From Larix kaempferi (Eukaryota; Streptophyta; Pinopsida; Pinales; Pinaceae), in NCBI GenBank assembly GCA_027924585.1, contig BSBM01000200.1:372001-436000 (forward strand): a stretch of DNA of 64,000 nt, in the 5' to 3' direction. The notes beneath the pieces are model-generated. The model saw nothing but the letters and a program-made list of their open reading frames with translations, searched no databases and was not told the DNA's origin. Position numbers and translations under genes: made by a program. Shown here one piece after another: positions 26,263 to 36,498 of the stretch; position 1 is the first letter of the stretch; each line of letters opens with the position of its first letter.

Positions 26263-29200
26263 TTATGCAAGTGGGGGTGGCAGCGCGAGACGATAAGCAA
26301 CTGGTCCGATTTTCTCAAGAATCTCAAATGGACCTATAAAGCGAGGTGACAACTTGGTACCCTTCCCAAACCGAATGGTACTTTTATTTGGTCTGATGCG
26401 AATAAATACACGATCCCCTACTCCATAAGTTCTATCTGATCTGTGTGCATCAGCGTAACTCTTTTGCCTATCCTGTGCTTCCTTCAGCCGCTGTCTAATC
26501 TGTATCACTTGCTCCTCCATTTCCTGAATCAATTCAGGCCCAATTAAAACTTGATCCTCTAACCTGTCCCAACTGAGTGGTGTCCTGCACGGCCTCCCAT
26601 ACAATGCCTGATATGGCGGCATACCAATGGAGCTGTGATGACTATTGTTGTATGCAAACTCCACTAAAGGAAGATATTTCTCCCACTGTGTCTGTTGATC
26701 CATAACATACATCCTAAGCATGTCCTCCATCACTTGATTCACCCTCTCAGTCTGTCCATCTGTCTCGGGGTGATAAGCTGAGCTTAAGTTCAACTGTGTC
26801 CTTAATGCTGACTGCATGCTTGTCCAAAATCTGGAGGTGAACTTAGGGTCTCTGTCAGAGATTATCTTTTTAGGAACTCCATGAAGACGTACAATCTCAT
26901 TTATGAATACCCTTGCCACATCTGTCACATCATAGGTGTCTCTGACTGGAATGAAGTGAGCACTTTTGGTCAGTTTGTCGACTACCACCAAAATAGCATT
27001 ATGTCTCAGAGATGTGAGTGGTAATCCTACAACGAAGTCCATGGAAATGACTTCCCATTTAGTCATAGGGATATCATGCGGTTGTAGGAGACCGGACGGG
27101 TGACGATGATCTGCCTTCACTTGTTGACACTCAAGGCACTTCGAAACAAAATCCACTACATCCATCTTCATACCTGGCCAAAAGAAGAGTTGCTTCATGT
27201 CAGCATACATCTTCTTCACCCCTGGGTGCGCACAGTAATGCGATCTATGGGCCTCTCTAAGGATGGTTTCCCTGATATCACCTTCCTTAGGAACATACAT
27301 CCTTCCCTGATACCACAACAATCCATCTTCCTCAAGATGGTACCCATCATACTTCAATTCCTGTTTCTTTCCATTCTGAATAGCTGAGGTTACTTTTAGA
27401 TACCAACTATCGCCCAATAGTTGTCCTAGTACCCTTTCCCTCAAGTCAACCTTCAAGGGAATTAAGGAGAAAAGTCTCGACCTTCGGCTTAGAGCGTCTG
27501 CCACCACATTCTCCTTTCCTTTGATGTAAGAGATACCAAAGTCATTTTCACTCATGAACTCACTCCATCTCCTTTGCCTAGCATTCAAATCCCTTTGGGT
27601 AAAGATGTACTGCAAGCTCTGATGGTCTGTCTTAAGGGTGAAGCTTCTACCAACTAGGTAGTGCCTCCATAATTTTAGTGCCAACATTACTGCTGCCAAT
27701 TCTAGATCATGCGTGGCATACTGCTCCTCATGAGGTTTCAACTTCCGAGATGCATAAGCTATTACCCCACCTTCTTGCATCAACACCGCTCCTAATCCTT
27801 GCTTCGAGGCGTCGGTGCATACCATGAAATCTTTATCCATGTCTGGTACCCGCAAGATCGGTGCACTTGTCAACAATCTTTTTAACTCTGTAAAAGCGGC
27901 ATCGCATTCATCGGTCCATTCATACCGGACTCCCTTGCGTTGCAAGGTGGTAATAGGTTTTGCAATTTTAGAAAATCCTTCCACAAACCTCCGGTAATAG
28001 CCTGCTAACCCCATGAAGCTGCGCACCTCATGAGCATTCCTTGGAATTGGCCAATCTTCAATGGCCTTTACCTTTTCTGGGTCTACAGAGATCCCTTCAC
28101 CTGAGATGATGTGCCCCAAGTAGTGAATCTCTTTTTGGAAGGAGGAACACTTTGACAATTTACCATAAAGTTTATGTTCCCTTAAGCATGTCAAGACTAA
28201 CCGCAAGTGTTCCTTGTGCTCCTTCTCATTCTTAGAATAGATAAGAATATCATCTAAGAAGACCTGAACAAAGCGGTCCAAGTATTTTCGGAAGACACCA
28301 TTCATGAGGCTCATGAATATAGCTGGAGCATTGGTCAAACCAAATGGTACCACTACAAACTCGTAATGCCCAAATCGAGTTCGAAAGGCAGTCTTAGGAA
28401 TGTCGCCTTCCTTGATCCTCAACTGGTGATACCCTGATCGTAAATCAATCTTTGAGAAGACTGACGCACCTTTCATTTGATCAAAGAGGTCATCAATTCT
28501 TGGTATGGGATACCTGTTCTTCACGGTGGCCTTGTTCAAATCTCTGTAATCTATGCACAGTCGCAGAGATCCATCCTTCTTCTTAACGAAGATCACTGGT
28601 GCTCCCCATGGTGAGATACTGGGTCTAATCAGTCCCAAATCTAGCAATTCTTTTAACTGGATCTGTAACTCACGGAGCTCTGGAGTTGTCATTCTATACG
28701 GAGTTTTTGAGATAGGTTCTGCACTAGGTTTTAGTTCGATTGTGAAATCGAGCTCTCTTTCTGGAGGTAAAACTGGTAATTCCTTCGGAAAGACATCCTT
28801 GAACTCGGAAAGCACTGGGTAAGAATTCAAGGAAGGTCCTTTACTATCGCTCACGGCCTCCACTACGAACAACTGGCATCCTTGTCTTAGGCACCGCTTA
28901 GCTTTCACCATAGAGATGAAACGGAGGGATACCTTCCTCTTCAAGCCTTGGATTTGAATTGTCCTTCCCTCGTCATCGAGGCACAACACCTTCTTTGCAT
29001 AGCAGTCTATGAAAGCTCTATGGTCTTCTAACCAATCCATGCCAATAATGAGGTCATAAGTCCCCAAATTGGTGACATAAGCATCCAACTTAGTGGTGCA
29101 AACTCCTAAGTCAACCTCACAACCTGTCACTTTAAGACCTACTAGTTGCTTAGCTCCTGAAGCCATTTCAACCAGTTTGAAATCATCGTGCTCGTAGGCT

Positions 29201-30342
29201 GCCAACCCACATTTATCTAATGCAAATGGTGAAATAAAACTATCAGTTGCTCCTGGATCAAACAAAATTTTAAGTTTGACATTGTTTACATTACCAGTGG
29301 ATTCTACTATGGTAGACTGATGTTCTGCCTGGTGGTTATGCACCGCTGCATGAATCCGATGATTGTTACCCGAACTATCCATGGGTGCTTTTCCTTCCCT
29401 ATTCCTGCTGCTTGACTGACCCTTGGGACAGTCTCGCTGGAAATGAGGACCTCCGCATCCCCAACAAGAGAGATTGGGAGGGGCTTGCCTGTTGCTCGAA
29501 GGAATCCTCTGAGATGAGTTCCTTCCCCTGGTTCCTCTAAAACCCCTTGCTCCTCTATAGGAACTTCCCTGCGTACGTCCCTGGCTTTGGTGGGTTGCGG
29601 ACGATGCCTGTGAGATTGAGTTAACTGAAGTATTACCCCTCGGTGTGAACCTGTTACCGTAAGGAGGAGGCCTAGATTGTCCTCCCCTGAAGTAAGGGCG
29701 TGACGCCTTCCCTGTAACATACTGATTGGTTCCTGTCAACTTACTACCCCCTTTTCCATCTGACATATCAGCTGCATAACGAGCATACTCAACTGCCATG
29801 GCAACTGAAGTTGGCTTCCACATCCGCACAGCAGCTCTAATCTTGTAGTTAAGTCCATACACAAAACGCTCTACGTGACAATCATCTGCATCTAGGTAAG
29901 GAACATATTTTACCAGTTCCATAAACCGAGATTCATACTCCTCCACCGTCTTGTCTCCCTGTACTAAGGCATGGAGTGCACCTGCCTGTTCTTCCTTGTA
30001 ATAATTTGGCAAATACTTCATGTGGAACCTCTCCTCGAACAGTTCCCAAGAAGTTGTAAGAGGAGTAAGGTGCAACTGCTTCTCGAGGTCTGACCACCAA
30101 TTCAAAGCATCACCTTTAAGCTGAAAGACGACCATCCTAGCCTTGGAACTAGATGTGTACTCATTCAATGCGAAGCATCTCTTCATGCCTTCCAGCCATG
30201 CCTCTGCATGCTTACCGGGTCGTCCTCCTGAAAACTCTGGAACTTTTATCTTTTGTAACTCCCTCGATATGTCCTGAAGCGGTTCCAGTCTTGGGCCATG
30301 TGCCCTTTCAGAGTTCTCTCGACTCACTTGAGTGGTTTCCAC
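26263..30342 (-). CDS. Ty3/gypsy Gag-Pol polyprotein (main open part, 1,359 codons)
   Basis: This encodes the structural and enzymatic proteins of the retrotransposon. Counting residues from the GTG at 30342: Gag core about 25-190; basic Gly/Arg-rich linker 205-285; zinc knuckle C293-x2-C296-x3-H300-x4-C305; aspartic protease with D362-P-G-A-T (the residue after the catalytic Asp is Pro rather than Ser/Thr); reverse transcriptase about 545-720 with YRDLNKAT near 599 and FLDD at 695-698; RNase H with D844, E881, D906 and D949; integrase zinc finger H1032/H1039/C1069/C1072 and catalytic D1102, D1163, E1199 (D-x35-E spacing); GPY/F motif 1336-1355. Catalytic residues all look intact. The natural start is almost certainly the ATG at 30516, in frame 58 codons upstream, separated from this part by a TAG at 30361-30363. 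The frame ends early through a shift at 26273-26277, before the chromodomain-like tail. Confidence 0.95.
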   Translation of the reverse strand: METTQVSRENSERAHGPRLEPLQDISRELQKIKVPEFSGGRPGKHAEAWLEGMKRCFALNEYTSSSKARMVVFQLKGDALNWWSDLEKQLHLTPLTTSWELFEERFHMKYLPNYYKEEQAGALHALVQGDKTVEEYESRFMELVKYVPYLDADDCHVERFVYGLNYKIRAAVRMWKPTSVAMAVEYARYAADMSDGKGGSKLTGTNQYVTGKASRPYFRGGQSRPPPYGNRFTPRGNTSVNSISQASSATHQSQGRTQGSSYRGARGFRGTRGRNSSQRIPSSNRQAPPNLSCWGCGGPHFQRDCPKGQSSSRNREGKAPMDSSGNNHRIHAAVHNHQAEHQSTIVESTGNVNNVKLKILFDPGATDSFISPFALDKCGLAAYEHDDFKLVEMASGAKQLVGLKVTGCEVDLGVCTTKLDAYVTNLGTYDLIIGMDWLEDHRAFIDCYAKKVLCLDDEGRTIQIQGLKRKVSLRFISMVKAKRCLRQGCQLFVVEAVSDSKGPSLNSYPVLSEFKDVFPKELPVLPPERELDFTIELKPSAEPISKTPYRMTTPELRELQIQLKELLDLGLIRPSISPWGAPVIFVKKKDGSLRLCIDYRDLNKATVKNRYPIPRIDDLFDQMKGASVFSKIDLRSGYHQLRIKEGDIPKTAFRTRFGHYEFVVVPFGLTNAPAIFMSLMNGVFRKYLDRFVQVFLDDILIYSKNEKEHKEHLRLVLTCLREHKLYGKLSKCSSFQKEIHYLGHIISGEGISVDPEKVKAIEDWPIPRNAHEVRSFMGLAGYYRRFVEGFSKIAKPITTLQRKGVRYEWTDECDAAFTELKRLLTSAPILRVPDMDKDFMVCTDASKQGLGAVLMQEGGVIAYASRKLKPHEEQYATHDLELAAVMLALKLWRHYLVGRSFTLKTDHQSLQYIFTQRDLNARQRRWSEFMSENDFGISYIKGKENVVADALSRRSRLFSLIPLKVDLRERVLGQLLGDSWYLKVTSAIQNGKKQELKYDGYHLEEDGLLWYQGRMYVPKEGDIRETILREAHRSHYCAHPGVKKMYADMKQLFFWPGMKMDVVDFVSKCLECQQVKADHRHPSGLLQPHDIPMTKWEVISMDFVVGLPLTSLRHNAILVVVDKLTKSAHFIPVRDTYDVTDVARVFINEIVRLHGVPKKIISDRDPKFTSRFWTSMQSALRTQLNLSSAYHPETDGQTERVNQVMEDMLRMYVMDQQTQWEKYLPLVEFAYNNSHHSSIGMPPYQALYGRPCRTPLSWDRLEDQVLIGPELIQEMEEQVIQIRQRLKEAQDRQKSYADAHRSDRTYGVGDRVFIRIRPNKSTIRFGKGTKLSPRFIGPFEILEKIGPVAYRLALPPPLA

Positions 30343-30516
30343 CTCGGCGGCCCTTTCCGACTACCTGTTCATCGTGGTCATAATAGCCTCCAATGACCTC
30401 ATTATGATCTGTATTTCTGGTGTTGAGGTTGGTGGTGGCGGTGTTGGCGGTGGCGGAGGTGGTGGTGACAGTGGTCGACCTTGACCCCGACCTCGACCTC
30501 TGCGTGTTGTCACCAT
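30343..30516 (-). pseudogene. N-terminal Gag segment ending at an in-frame TAG
   Basis: The ATG at 30514-30516 is in the same frame as the main Gag-Pol part and opens MVTTRRGRGRGQGRP, then a proline run and EIQIIMRSLEAIMTTMNR, followed by TAG at 30361-30363 (codon 52). After the stop the frame continues SERAAEV into the main part. A basic RGRG start followed by a Pro-rich stretch is common at the N-terminus of plant chromovirus Gag. The simplest reading is a single-base change that made a stop within Gag. Occasional readthrough of TAG is possible but there is no specific signal for it. Confidence 0.8.
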
Positions 30517-30899
30517 GATAGTTCCTAAGTTATTAAAATAAAATCATATCCTTAGTTGTTCAATCAAATATCCGCGGAACTAAAATGTAGGTATTCAATA
30601 ATTTGCATCATGAGATAACAAATTGTCAAGATTAGCGCAGTAAAATCTATAGTCGTTTTTATTTAAACAATCCTGTCATGGTGTTCAGCTCGTCGTGCTG
30701 GTCTTAATGGTGTCTTGTTTTTGAGATTTCGGGTCTCTTTCATCCCTCCGACTAGGAGTTGAAATCTCGGCAAAATTTTTAATATCTCTATTTTAATTAA
30801 CTTTAAAAGTTACCCTTTAATCTAAACAACTTAATTAACATTATTTGTTTAAACCTCAACCAATCATAGTTAAGTTTAATACAAAAAAATTAAAATTTC
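30517..30899 (-). other. Proximal leader of the chromovirus, non-coding
   Basis: This lies between the Gag start and the AT-rich repeats. It contains a moderately GC-rich segment at 30670-30775 (AGCTCGTCGTGCTGG, TTTCGGGTCTC) and otherwise AT-rich sequence. No open frame or recognisable motif was found, and it is treated as 5' untranslated leader. Confidence 0.6.
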
Positions 30900-31325
30900 T
30901 ATAAAACATTTTTTTAACAACATATGTTATAACAGAAAAGAAAAATTAATTCTTTTAATACATATTTTCTAACAAAGTATGAATAAATTAAATTTTTATA
31001 ACACATATATTCTATGAGAGTATATAACAATAAATTTAAACTTTAATACAACATTTATTATAACAGAAAAGTAAAATTAATCTTTATAATACATATATTC
31101 TAATCAAAATATGAATAAATTTAAATTTTATAAAACATATATTCTATGAGAATATCTAAAATAATTTAAATTTTAATATAACATATTTTATGACAGGAAA
31201 GTAAATTTTTTTATTTTATTTTACGTATATTCTAACAAAACATGAATACATTAAATTTTCGTACAACATATATTCTATCATAATATATAACAATAAATTT
31301 AAACTTTAATATAACCTATATTATA
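30900..31325. repeat. AT-rich minisatellite in the leader, about 130-bp unit, three or so degenerate copies
   Basis: The phrase AACAGAAAAG at 30931, AACAGAAAAG at 31062 and GACAGGAAAG at 31192 marks a repeat of about 130 bp. Each unit also contains ATACATATATTCTAA, ATGAATAAATT, ACATATATTCTAT and ATAAATTTAAACTTTAATA in that order. Copies are diverged but collinear. It is very AT-rich and non-coding, and ends close to the start of the GC-richer segment described next. Confidence 0.75.
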
Positions 31326-31448
31326 GCCGTAGATTTACAAACCGTAGATTTTTTTTACCACGCGGCCTTTCACCGCCATGCAAAGAGCGAGTATGCATGA
31401 AGGACACGCGGTCTCTCCATGCAACCCACCGCCCTTGAAAAGTGGGGG

Positions 31449-31457
31449 AAACCCTAA
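31449..31457 (+). promoter_or_regulatory. Telo-box motif (AAACCCTAA)
   Basis: It is an exact match to the plant telo-box, with its reverse form TTAGGGTTT 80 bp downstream at 31537-31545. In plants such pairs are frequent around transcription starts of ribosomal-protein and translation-factor genes. Here they support, without proving, the idea that 31326-33655 derives from a host promoter. Confidence 0.4.
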
Positions 31458-33017
31458 ATAGAGTCAATCCCCAAGGCGCGGCCATTTTCACCCTCTCTCC
31501 TGGAGTTTTAGCTCTGCAACTCAAATGCAAGCTCGCTTAGGGTTTCAGAAAGGAAGGAGTTTTCCATTTTTCTACTGCAGAATACTACTGTCAGACCTGC
31601 TATTGTAAAGAATGAACGGGATTTACCCTTTCATTTCTGGTGTTTTATGGCTATTGTAGGGTGTTTATCTGATTACTGTTGAGTTTTTCGTATTTTCAGT
31701 GGCTTTATTCTATTTCAATTTCTGGCAGTCCACGGAAATCAAACCTGGGTGGTGGATATGGTGATTTTCAGCCTCTTATGCCTTCCAGGGGTTTACCGTT
31801 CTTGAGCGTAGCTTTGTGAGATCTACTTACATAACGAAGGGCGCACTGCTTGGTTCATCAACAAGGGGTCGACTTTGTGTAACAAAAGGAGGGAGTGGCC
31901 TTGTGTGAGCTTGATGCTTGAATGATGTGCGTGGGCCGTTTGGGCTCAGCCGCTGGTTCGCTTTGTAAGCTCTCAGCTGTCGAGCGCTAGGGCTGGGCTC
32001 GATTTTAGACTTTGGGCCACTCACAAAGATTTAAGATCTTTCCTTCACTACTGGACGCATTTGTGGGCATCTATCGTTTGCCGCGACCAAGATTTCACTC
32101 AGGCGCAGCAGAAAAAGGGCGTTTCAGTTTAACAGTGGTCTGCACTTTGCATCTATCATCCACAGGAGTCTACTTTACTGCTATTGGGTACTTATATTGT
32201 TATCTATCTTTCTCTAGTGACTATCCACTACAATCCTGGACACAAAGAAGTCGTTACAGTCAAATTAAAGGGGGTTTCCAACTGTGACTGTCATCTACAG
32301 GGCTGCATATTTATGCTGGGCGCATTCTTCAGTGGTCATCGGCTCCCGCCATCACAAAACAACCAAGGCGTGGGCTTTGAGAGCTATATTATACCACAGT
32401 AAGGTGCTCTAGCAGTCACCTTCATCTACAGGTATCAATGCGGTCGGTTCTCGGTGCAAAATGTACAATGCAATTCAAAAGCTTCAAAAGAGTTTTACAG
32501 TATAAACAATTTCACGGCAGTATTTTCTAATCCATCAGTGTAAGACTTCAAAATCGAATGCCTCAAACGATTTTCCTTTTCTTCTTTTATTTTTCCTGGT
32601 AATGAATCACAAGTATTACACTTGAATGTGGCCTTCTTTCTTAGATGCTGAGCTGGTTATATTTTGGCTTCAATTTCATTATGTGCTTGCTTAGAAATTA
32701 GGATGCTGGCATGTTGTCCTGTCGCTTTTTTTATTTATTTTCTTTCTAGATTTAATATTTAGCTTTAATAGTTTCCTTTCATTAAGCTTGCTATATTTTT
32801 TTTCCATGTTTTTCTACATACTAATATGATAATATGATAATATCAGAAGTTCACATTGCAACACATGTTCACTCTTAATATATAAATAATATAACGTGCA
32901 TTGCATGTTATTATGTTTTGATAGCTGCTATTGTAAATGTGCGGGGGCCTCAACTGCTATTTACTGTTTTGTTTGTTGCGGCTTGCAGGTGTAAGCCGAA
33001 AATATGTAACTCCCAAG

Positions 33018-33034
33018 TATATATATATATATAT
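33018..33034. repeat. (TA)n microsatellite
   Basis: A run of TA dinucleotides lies inside the leader, shortly after the GCTTGCAG acceptor-like site. A T-run occurs about 85 bp further on (33117-33131). Both are simple sequence and prone to length error. Confidence 0.85.
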
Positions 33035-33655
33035 CCCTGCACAATTTTAAATTAGATTAAAATTATGTATCTTTGCACAATTTTAAAATTATTAGTTTTG
33101 CAAGTTACTTACCTTGTTTTTTTTTTTTTTGAATTTCGTGAATTTAGGAATAGATGATAGTTTCTGGATTTTATCCTCCGGTTATATATAACAAGTCCTA
33201 GTGCACATTTAATAGAATAGGTAACACACAGATTCTATTCTATTAGACATGGAACAACATGTGAATAATTTTAGTTTATCACTTAGAAATAAATGAACTG
33301 GAAATGGTAGGGGAATTCTGTATTTGATAAGATATATAAATTTAAGTCGAATATACATGCACATTCAAATTGACTGAGTTCGCATAAGTACAGTCTATAG
33401 CTTGGATATCAATAGGGATATTGTAAGAAGATCATAATTTAAATAATAAACTAAAATCTGTAACCCTGAAAATTTGCATATGTTTGGTAGATTAGCATAG
33501 AATTTCCATTGCCAAATCATACTAGTCTTTTGGGTGTGCAGCAAAAGAATGAAAATATAATTATAGATATATATATATTCTTTTATTTTCTAATGTTATT
33601 CTCATTTTCCTTTTGCAGGTGCACCTTGGAAGCTTACTATGGCTGGAGGCCAAGT

Positions 33656-33725
33656 AGGTAAATTATCAAGTAAATTTTCTAGGTGAAGCATGAATAGGCC
33701 TCTAGGTTCAAGAGTCTGAACAAAG
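33656..33725 (-). other. Leader segment next to the primer-binding site
   Basis: This short stretch between the candidate captured segment and the primer site reads, in element orientation, CCTTTGTTCAGACTCTTGAA followed by CCTAGAGGCC. It looks like ordinary retrotransposon leader, which suggests the candidate foreign segment starts just beyond it. Confidence 0.45.
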
Positions 33726-33737
33726 GCTCTGATACCA
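33726..33737 (-). other. Primer-binding site for initiator tRNA-Met
   Basis: On the element strand the sequence is TGGTATCAGAGC, the complement of the 3' end of plant initiator tRNA-Met. It starts two bases (GA) after the end of the 5' LTR. This position and sequence fix the element orientation as minus and agree with the Gag-Pol strand. This tRNA is the usual primer for plant chromoviruses. Confidence 0.94.
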
Positions 33738-33741
33738 TCTG

Positions 33742-33772
33742 TAGTGCTCTGGTTTTTTACAGCAGAGCACTA
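33742..33772. repeat. Terminal inverted arms in the 5' LTR
   Basis: TAGTGCTCTG (33742-33751) and CAGAGCACTA (33763-33772) are perfect reverse complements with an 11-base loop. In element orientation this is the 3' end of U5, directly before the primer-binding site, so a hairpin would form in the transcript just upstream of primer annealing. Confidence 0.88.
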
Positions 33773-34328
33773 TGTAAAATTTTAGGTTTAATTTTCTACG
33801 TTTTAAACTTTATCAGTTTATGGAAGTAAATTTCTAAGAATTACTATGTGCCTAAATAATATTTAGTGTACTGTCGTGTTTTCACTAACCTTACATTCGT
33901 AATTTAAAATAAACAAACATATCGTTATTTTCTTTTCAACAATCATATTCCAGCATAAGAATAGGTTTCACAACTTAGTAAATCAGTAAATAGCAAGTTA
34001 TGCATGTTTTACAGTAAGATTTTAGCATAATAATCAAATAACGTAAATGACAAGGAAATTACCTGATGCTGATGCTAACCGTAGGTTGTAGTAGGTTGTA
34101 TAACCTCTTAGACAGCCAAACTGAAGTGTCCACCCTACCGACCAGCTATTATCTTGCTGGCCCTTGGAAATCAAAGGATTTCCAAGCCCCCGAGCCCACA
34201 ATCTGATAATCCCGAGAGCAGTCTTTCCTTCTGTTCTCAAAATCTTTCTGTTCCCAAAACTTCTCTTCTCCAAACTTCTTTTCTTCCCCCATAAAAAAAA
34301 CCTCCCCTTTCTCCAAGCTCTCCCCCTC

Positions 34329-34336
34329 TATATAAT
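34329..34336 (-). promoter_or_regulatory. Candidate TATA box of the element promoter (5' LTR)
   Basis: The minus strand reads ATTATATAGAGGGGG about 2.16 kb into the LTR, leaving roughly 0.6 kb for R and U5. It is identical in the other LTR. Assignment is by motif and position only. Confidence 0.45.
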
Positions 34337-36493
34337 TTCCCTTCCTCGAGAATATCTTGGGCTTACTCCACCGCCCCAAAATCCCCCTCTCGAGCCCCTC
34401 AACATTTACTCCTATCACCAGTTCATTCATACACGGTTCTTTATAAAAATGTATAATTAATTACTCTCATGGAAAAATTAGTTGGTTTTGGATTGACGGT
34501 CGTAAGTATTTATTACGGTGGGGATTATCACCCCAAGGTTATCCATTTGGGACAAGCTTCATTAAATACAAGTCTATTCGCTATCCTTGGTATTTAATGT
34601 TTATTAATGTAATTAATAAAATATTATATAATTAGTTGCCCCTTTTCAACTTGGACATGATGTGTCTTAATGGTCCACCTTATCCGTCGAGACTACTTAG
34701 CTTGAGGTTTAAATTCCAAGATTAACATTGAATAATTAAATAACCATTTTCCATCACATCACGTTCATTCCAAAAAGGATTATCCTATTATGGCTAACTT
34801 TTGAAATGGAAATAATCACACAATATTAATTTATAAATCAATATTTTAGATCTTACTTATATTGCATTTGTTACGATAGGGATATAAATGTTGCTGGAAT
34901 ATTATTAATTAAGTAATAATAATAATTAGATCCCCATTTATTAATTAATAATAATAATTAAATCACCCTTTAACAATAATAAAAGGTGAATCAATCATAG
35001 TATTCTTAATTATTTGTTTATCACATGAGTACCCTATCATCAACATAGCATCCTTGTTCTTATAAACAAAGCACTTGTGAGGGCTTAAACAATTTTACTA
35101 ATTAATTAGACACTATCACTACCCTATTCACAACAGTTCTCCTATGACAATGTTAACTGACGACACTTGTCTTAGTTAATTATTACCATGTTTTCATATA
35201 ATTACTAATTCACTTATTTACACATTGACAACCTAACCATTCATTACCTAAGTTGATTGATGTATCCTTAACTGAGTTATCTATGACATTTATACTACTA
35301 TTCAAGCATGACAAGTATGTTATACACCAGTAATATTGTACACGTACAAGGTGTGCATGCATGGCCAGTGTATGCACATGTCGGATATGTACTATAAACA
35401 AACCCCATTCCGCCTATGCATACTTGCTAACTAATAATAGTATCTACCCCCATGCAGAAGAGCAAGCATAATATATAGTATAATTACTTTAACATCCTCG
35501 GTTGTTTAACAGTTAACCCTTTACAATTTAACATCATTGTCTTTATGTTTACATTAGTTTAATCAATCAAGTACAGGAAGGGTGCCTACTTCCACTAACT
35601 CGGAATCAAGGAATACTAAACCCTCAACAGTACTAACTAACACATCCTCCCGTCATAACCTACGTCCAGCATCCTCCCTATCCTCCCTCTGCTAGTACAA
35701 CAGTGGATGTCGGACTCACCGATCTGACCACATAGAACTTGAGAGCGATAGCGTCGGCTGAACAACGGACCTATCCTCCCCTAGCAGGCATCCGACCATC
35801 GTCATCACAACAACATGGGGAGCGTGTCTCAGCACGGCCCTCCCACGACCTCGGGTCTCATGGAACCATAGGGTGGGAAACACATCCATCCCTCTCAACA
35901 TACTGGGCCTACGCCCTTATCAACTCATACTTGCCGCTATCGGGATTATCAGTTTGTGTTATCGTATCCTCATTTTGGCTGCTAAGGTTTGCTGTATGAA
36001 CATGTTTTAGCTTTCCAATATATATCAGATTAAGTAACTGGCTATCCCATAGCCCCTGTGTCCTGTAGGTTAGTGTTTTGCAAAATACAATTTATAGAAA
36101 GCATTTTCCATTGATCGCCAATTGATCCATGTTATAATTTTATTTCATGTAACCTTTTAGCTCATCATAGATGCGTATGACATATAACATTTCAGCAATT
36201 CATATAAGAAGATGGTATCCACGTACCGAATCATATATTTCACATTTCATTAAGGAAAACATATAAACATATACTGCAATCGTAAAATAAGGAAATCATA
36301 TGATAATCATGACATCATAACTGCATAACATAGTAACATCATAATCATGGTGAAATCATAAGACAGAGTAACATCATATAATGAGGTCCAATATAGTTTA
36401 CTCAGTCAAGCTGAGTTCGACAAAATATATATAAGAAATAAAGTATGGTGTGTCTAACAAATAAATATGCCGAATCAAAATATGGGCATTACA

Positions 36494-36498
36494 ATAAA
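36494..36498. other. Right target-site duplication (ATAAA)
   Basis: This matches 23209-23213 exactly and is followed by TGGAATCAACAAAG, the next bases of the satellite monomer, so the array resumes in phase. Confidence 0.95.

Larger units (their letters stand above)
31326..33655 (+). other. Possible captured host gene 5' region (plus strand) inside the retrotransposon leader
   Basis: This stretch of about 2.3 kb does not look like an ordinary leader. Read on the plus strand it has a GC-richer start, AAACCCTAA at 31449-31457 and TTAGGGTTT at 31537-31545 (telo-box types seen near transcription starts of plant housekeeping genes). These are followed by T-rich intron-like sequence with several acceptor-like ends (TTGCAG near 32988, CCTTTTGCAG ending at 33618). 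The last is followed by a 35-base candidate exon containing ATG GCT GGA GGC CAA at 33639-33653 and a donor-like GTAGGT at 33654. That would be a transduplicated promoter, 5' UTR, introns and first codons, antisense to the element. I do not recognise the gene. The alternative is an idiosyncratic leader with chance motifs. Confidence 0.35.
23214..36493 (-). mobile_element. Ty3/gypsy chromovirus LTR retrotransposon, about 13.3 kb, probably Tekay/Del clade
   Basis: This is a complete element by structure, transcribed on the minus strand. In element order it has: 5' LTR (36493-33740), primer-binding site for initiator tRNA-Met (33737-33726), a leader of about 3.2 kb, Gag-Pol (30516-26263), a chromodomain-like tail (to 26006), a polypurine tract (25981-25967) and the 3' LTR (25966-23214). 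It is flanked by ATAAA duplications. Pol order is protease, RT, RNase H, integrase, which defines Ty3/gypsy; the GPY/F motif and chromodomain-like tail define a chromovirus. Assignment to Tekay/Del is inferred from the overall sequence style and long LTRs and needs an RT tree. The coding region has one nonsense codon and two frameshifts, so this copy is unlikely to make a full polyprotein. Low LTR divergence shows recent insertion. Confidence 0.96.
33740..36493 (-). repeat. 5' LTR of the chromovirus (right copy, 2,754 bp)
   Basis: It matches the left LTR end to end and carries the promoter copy that would drive the element. Differences from the left copy that I could see include T-run length at 33752-33757, CCCAAAAC for CCCCAAAC near 34256, TTTGGGAC for TTCGGGAC near 34547, TTAGCTTTCC for TTTCCTTTCC near 36007 and TCAAGCTG for TCGAGCTG near 36406. 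It ends GGGCATTACA directly against the ATAAA duplication. Confidence 0.95.

Noticed and set aside
27100-30383. Plus-strand and alternative-frame readings across Gag-Pol (near 27100, 27815, 28553, 29307, 30153)
   Set aside because: They are antisense or out-of-frame shadows of the long Gag-Pol frame.
31449-31545. Interstitial telomere repeat
   Set aside because: There are only two single, oppositely oriented TTTAGGG-type units 80 bp apart and no tandem run. They are read as telo-box promoter motifs instead.
31321-32402. Frames of 65-91 codons on both strands in the leader
   Set aside because: None resembles a known domain. If the captured-gene idea is right this region is promoter and intron, not coding.
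33018-33131. Functional signal in the TA and T runs
   Set aside because: They are simple sequence with no adjoining motif, noted only as a microsatellite.
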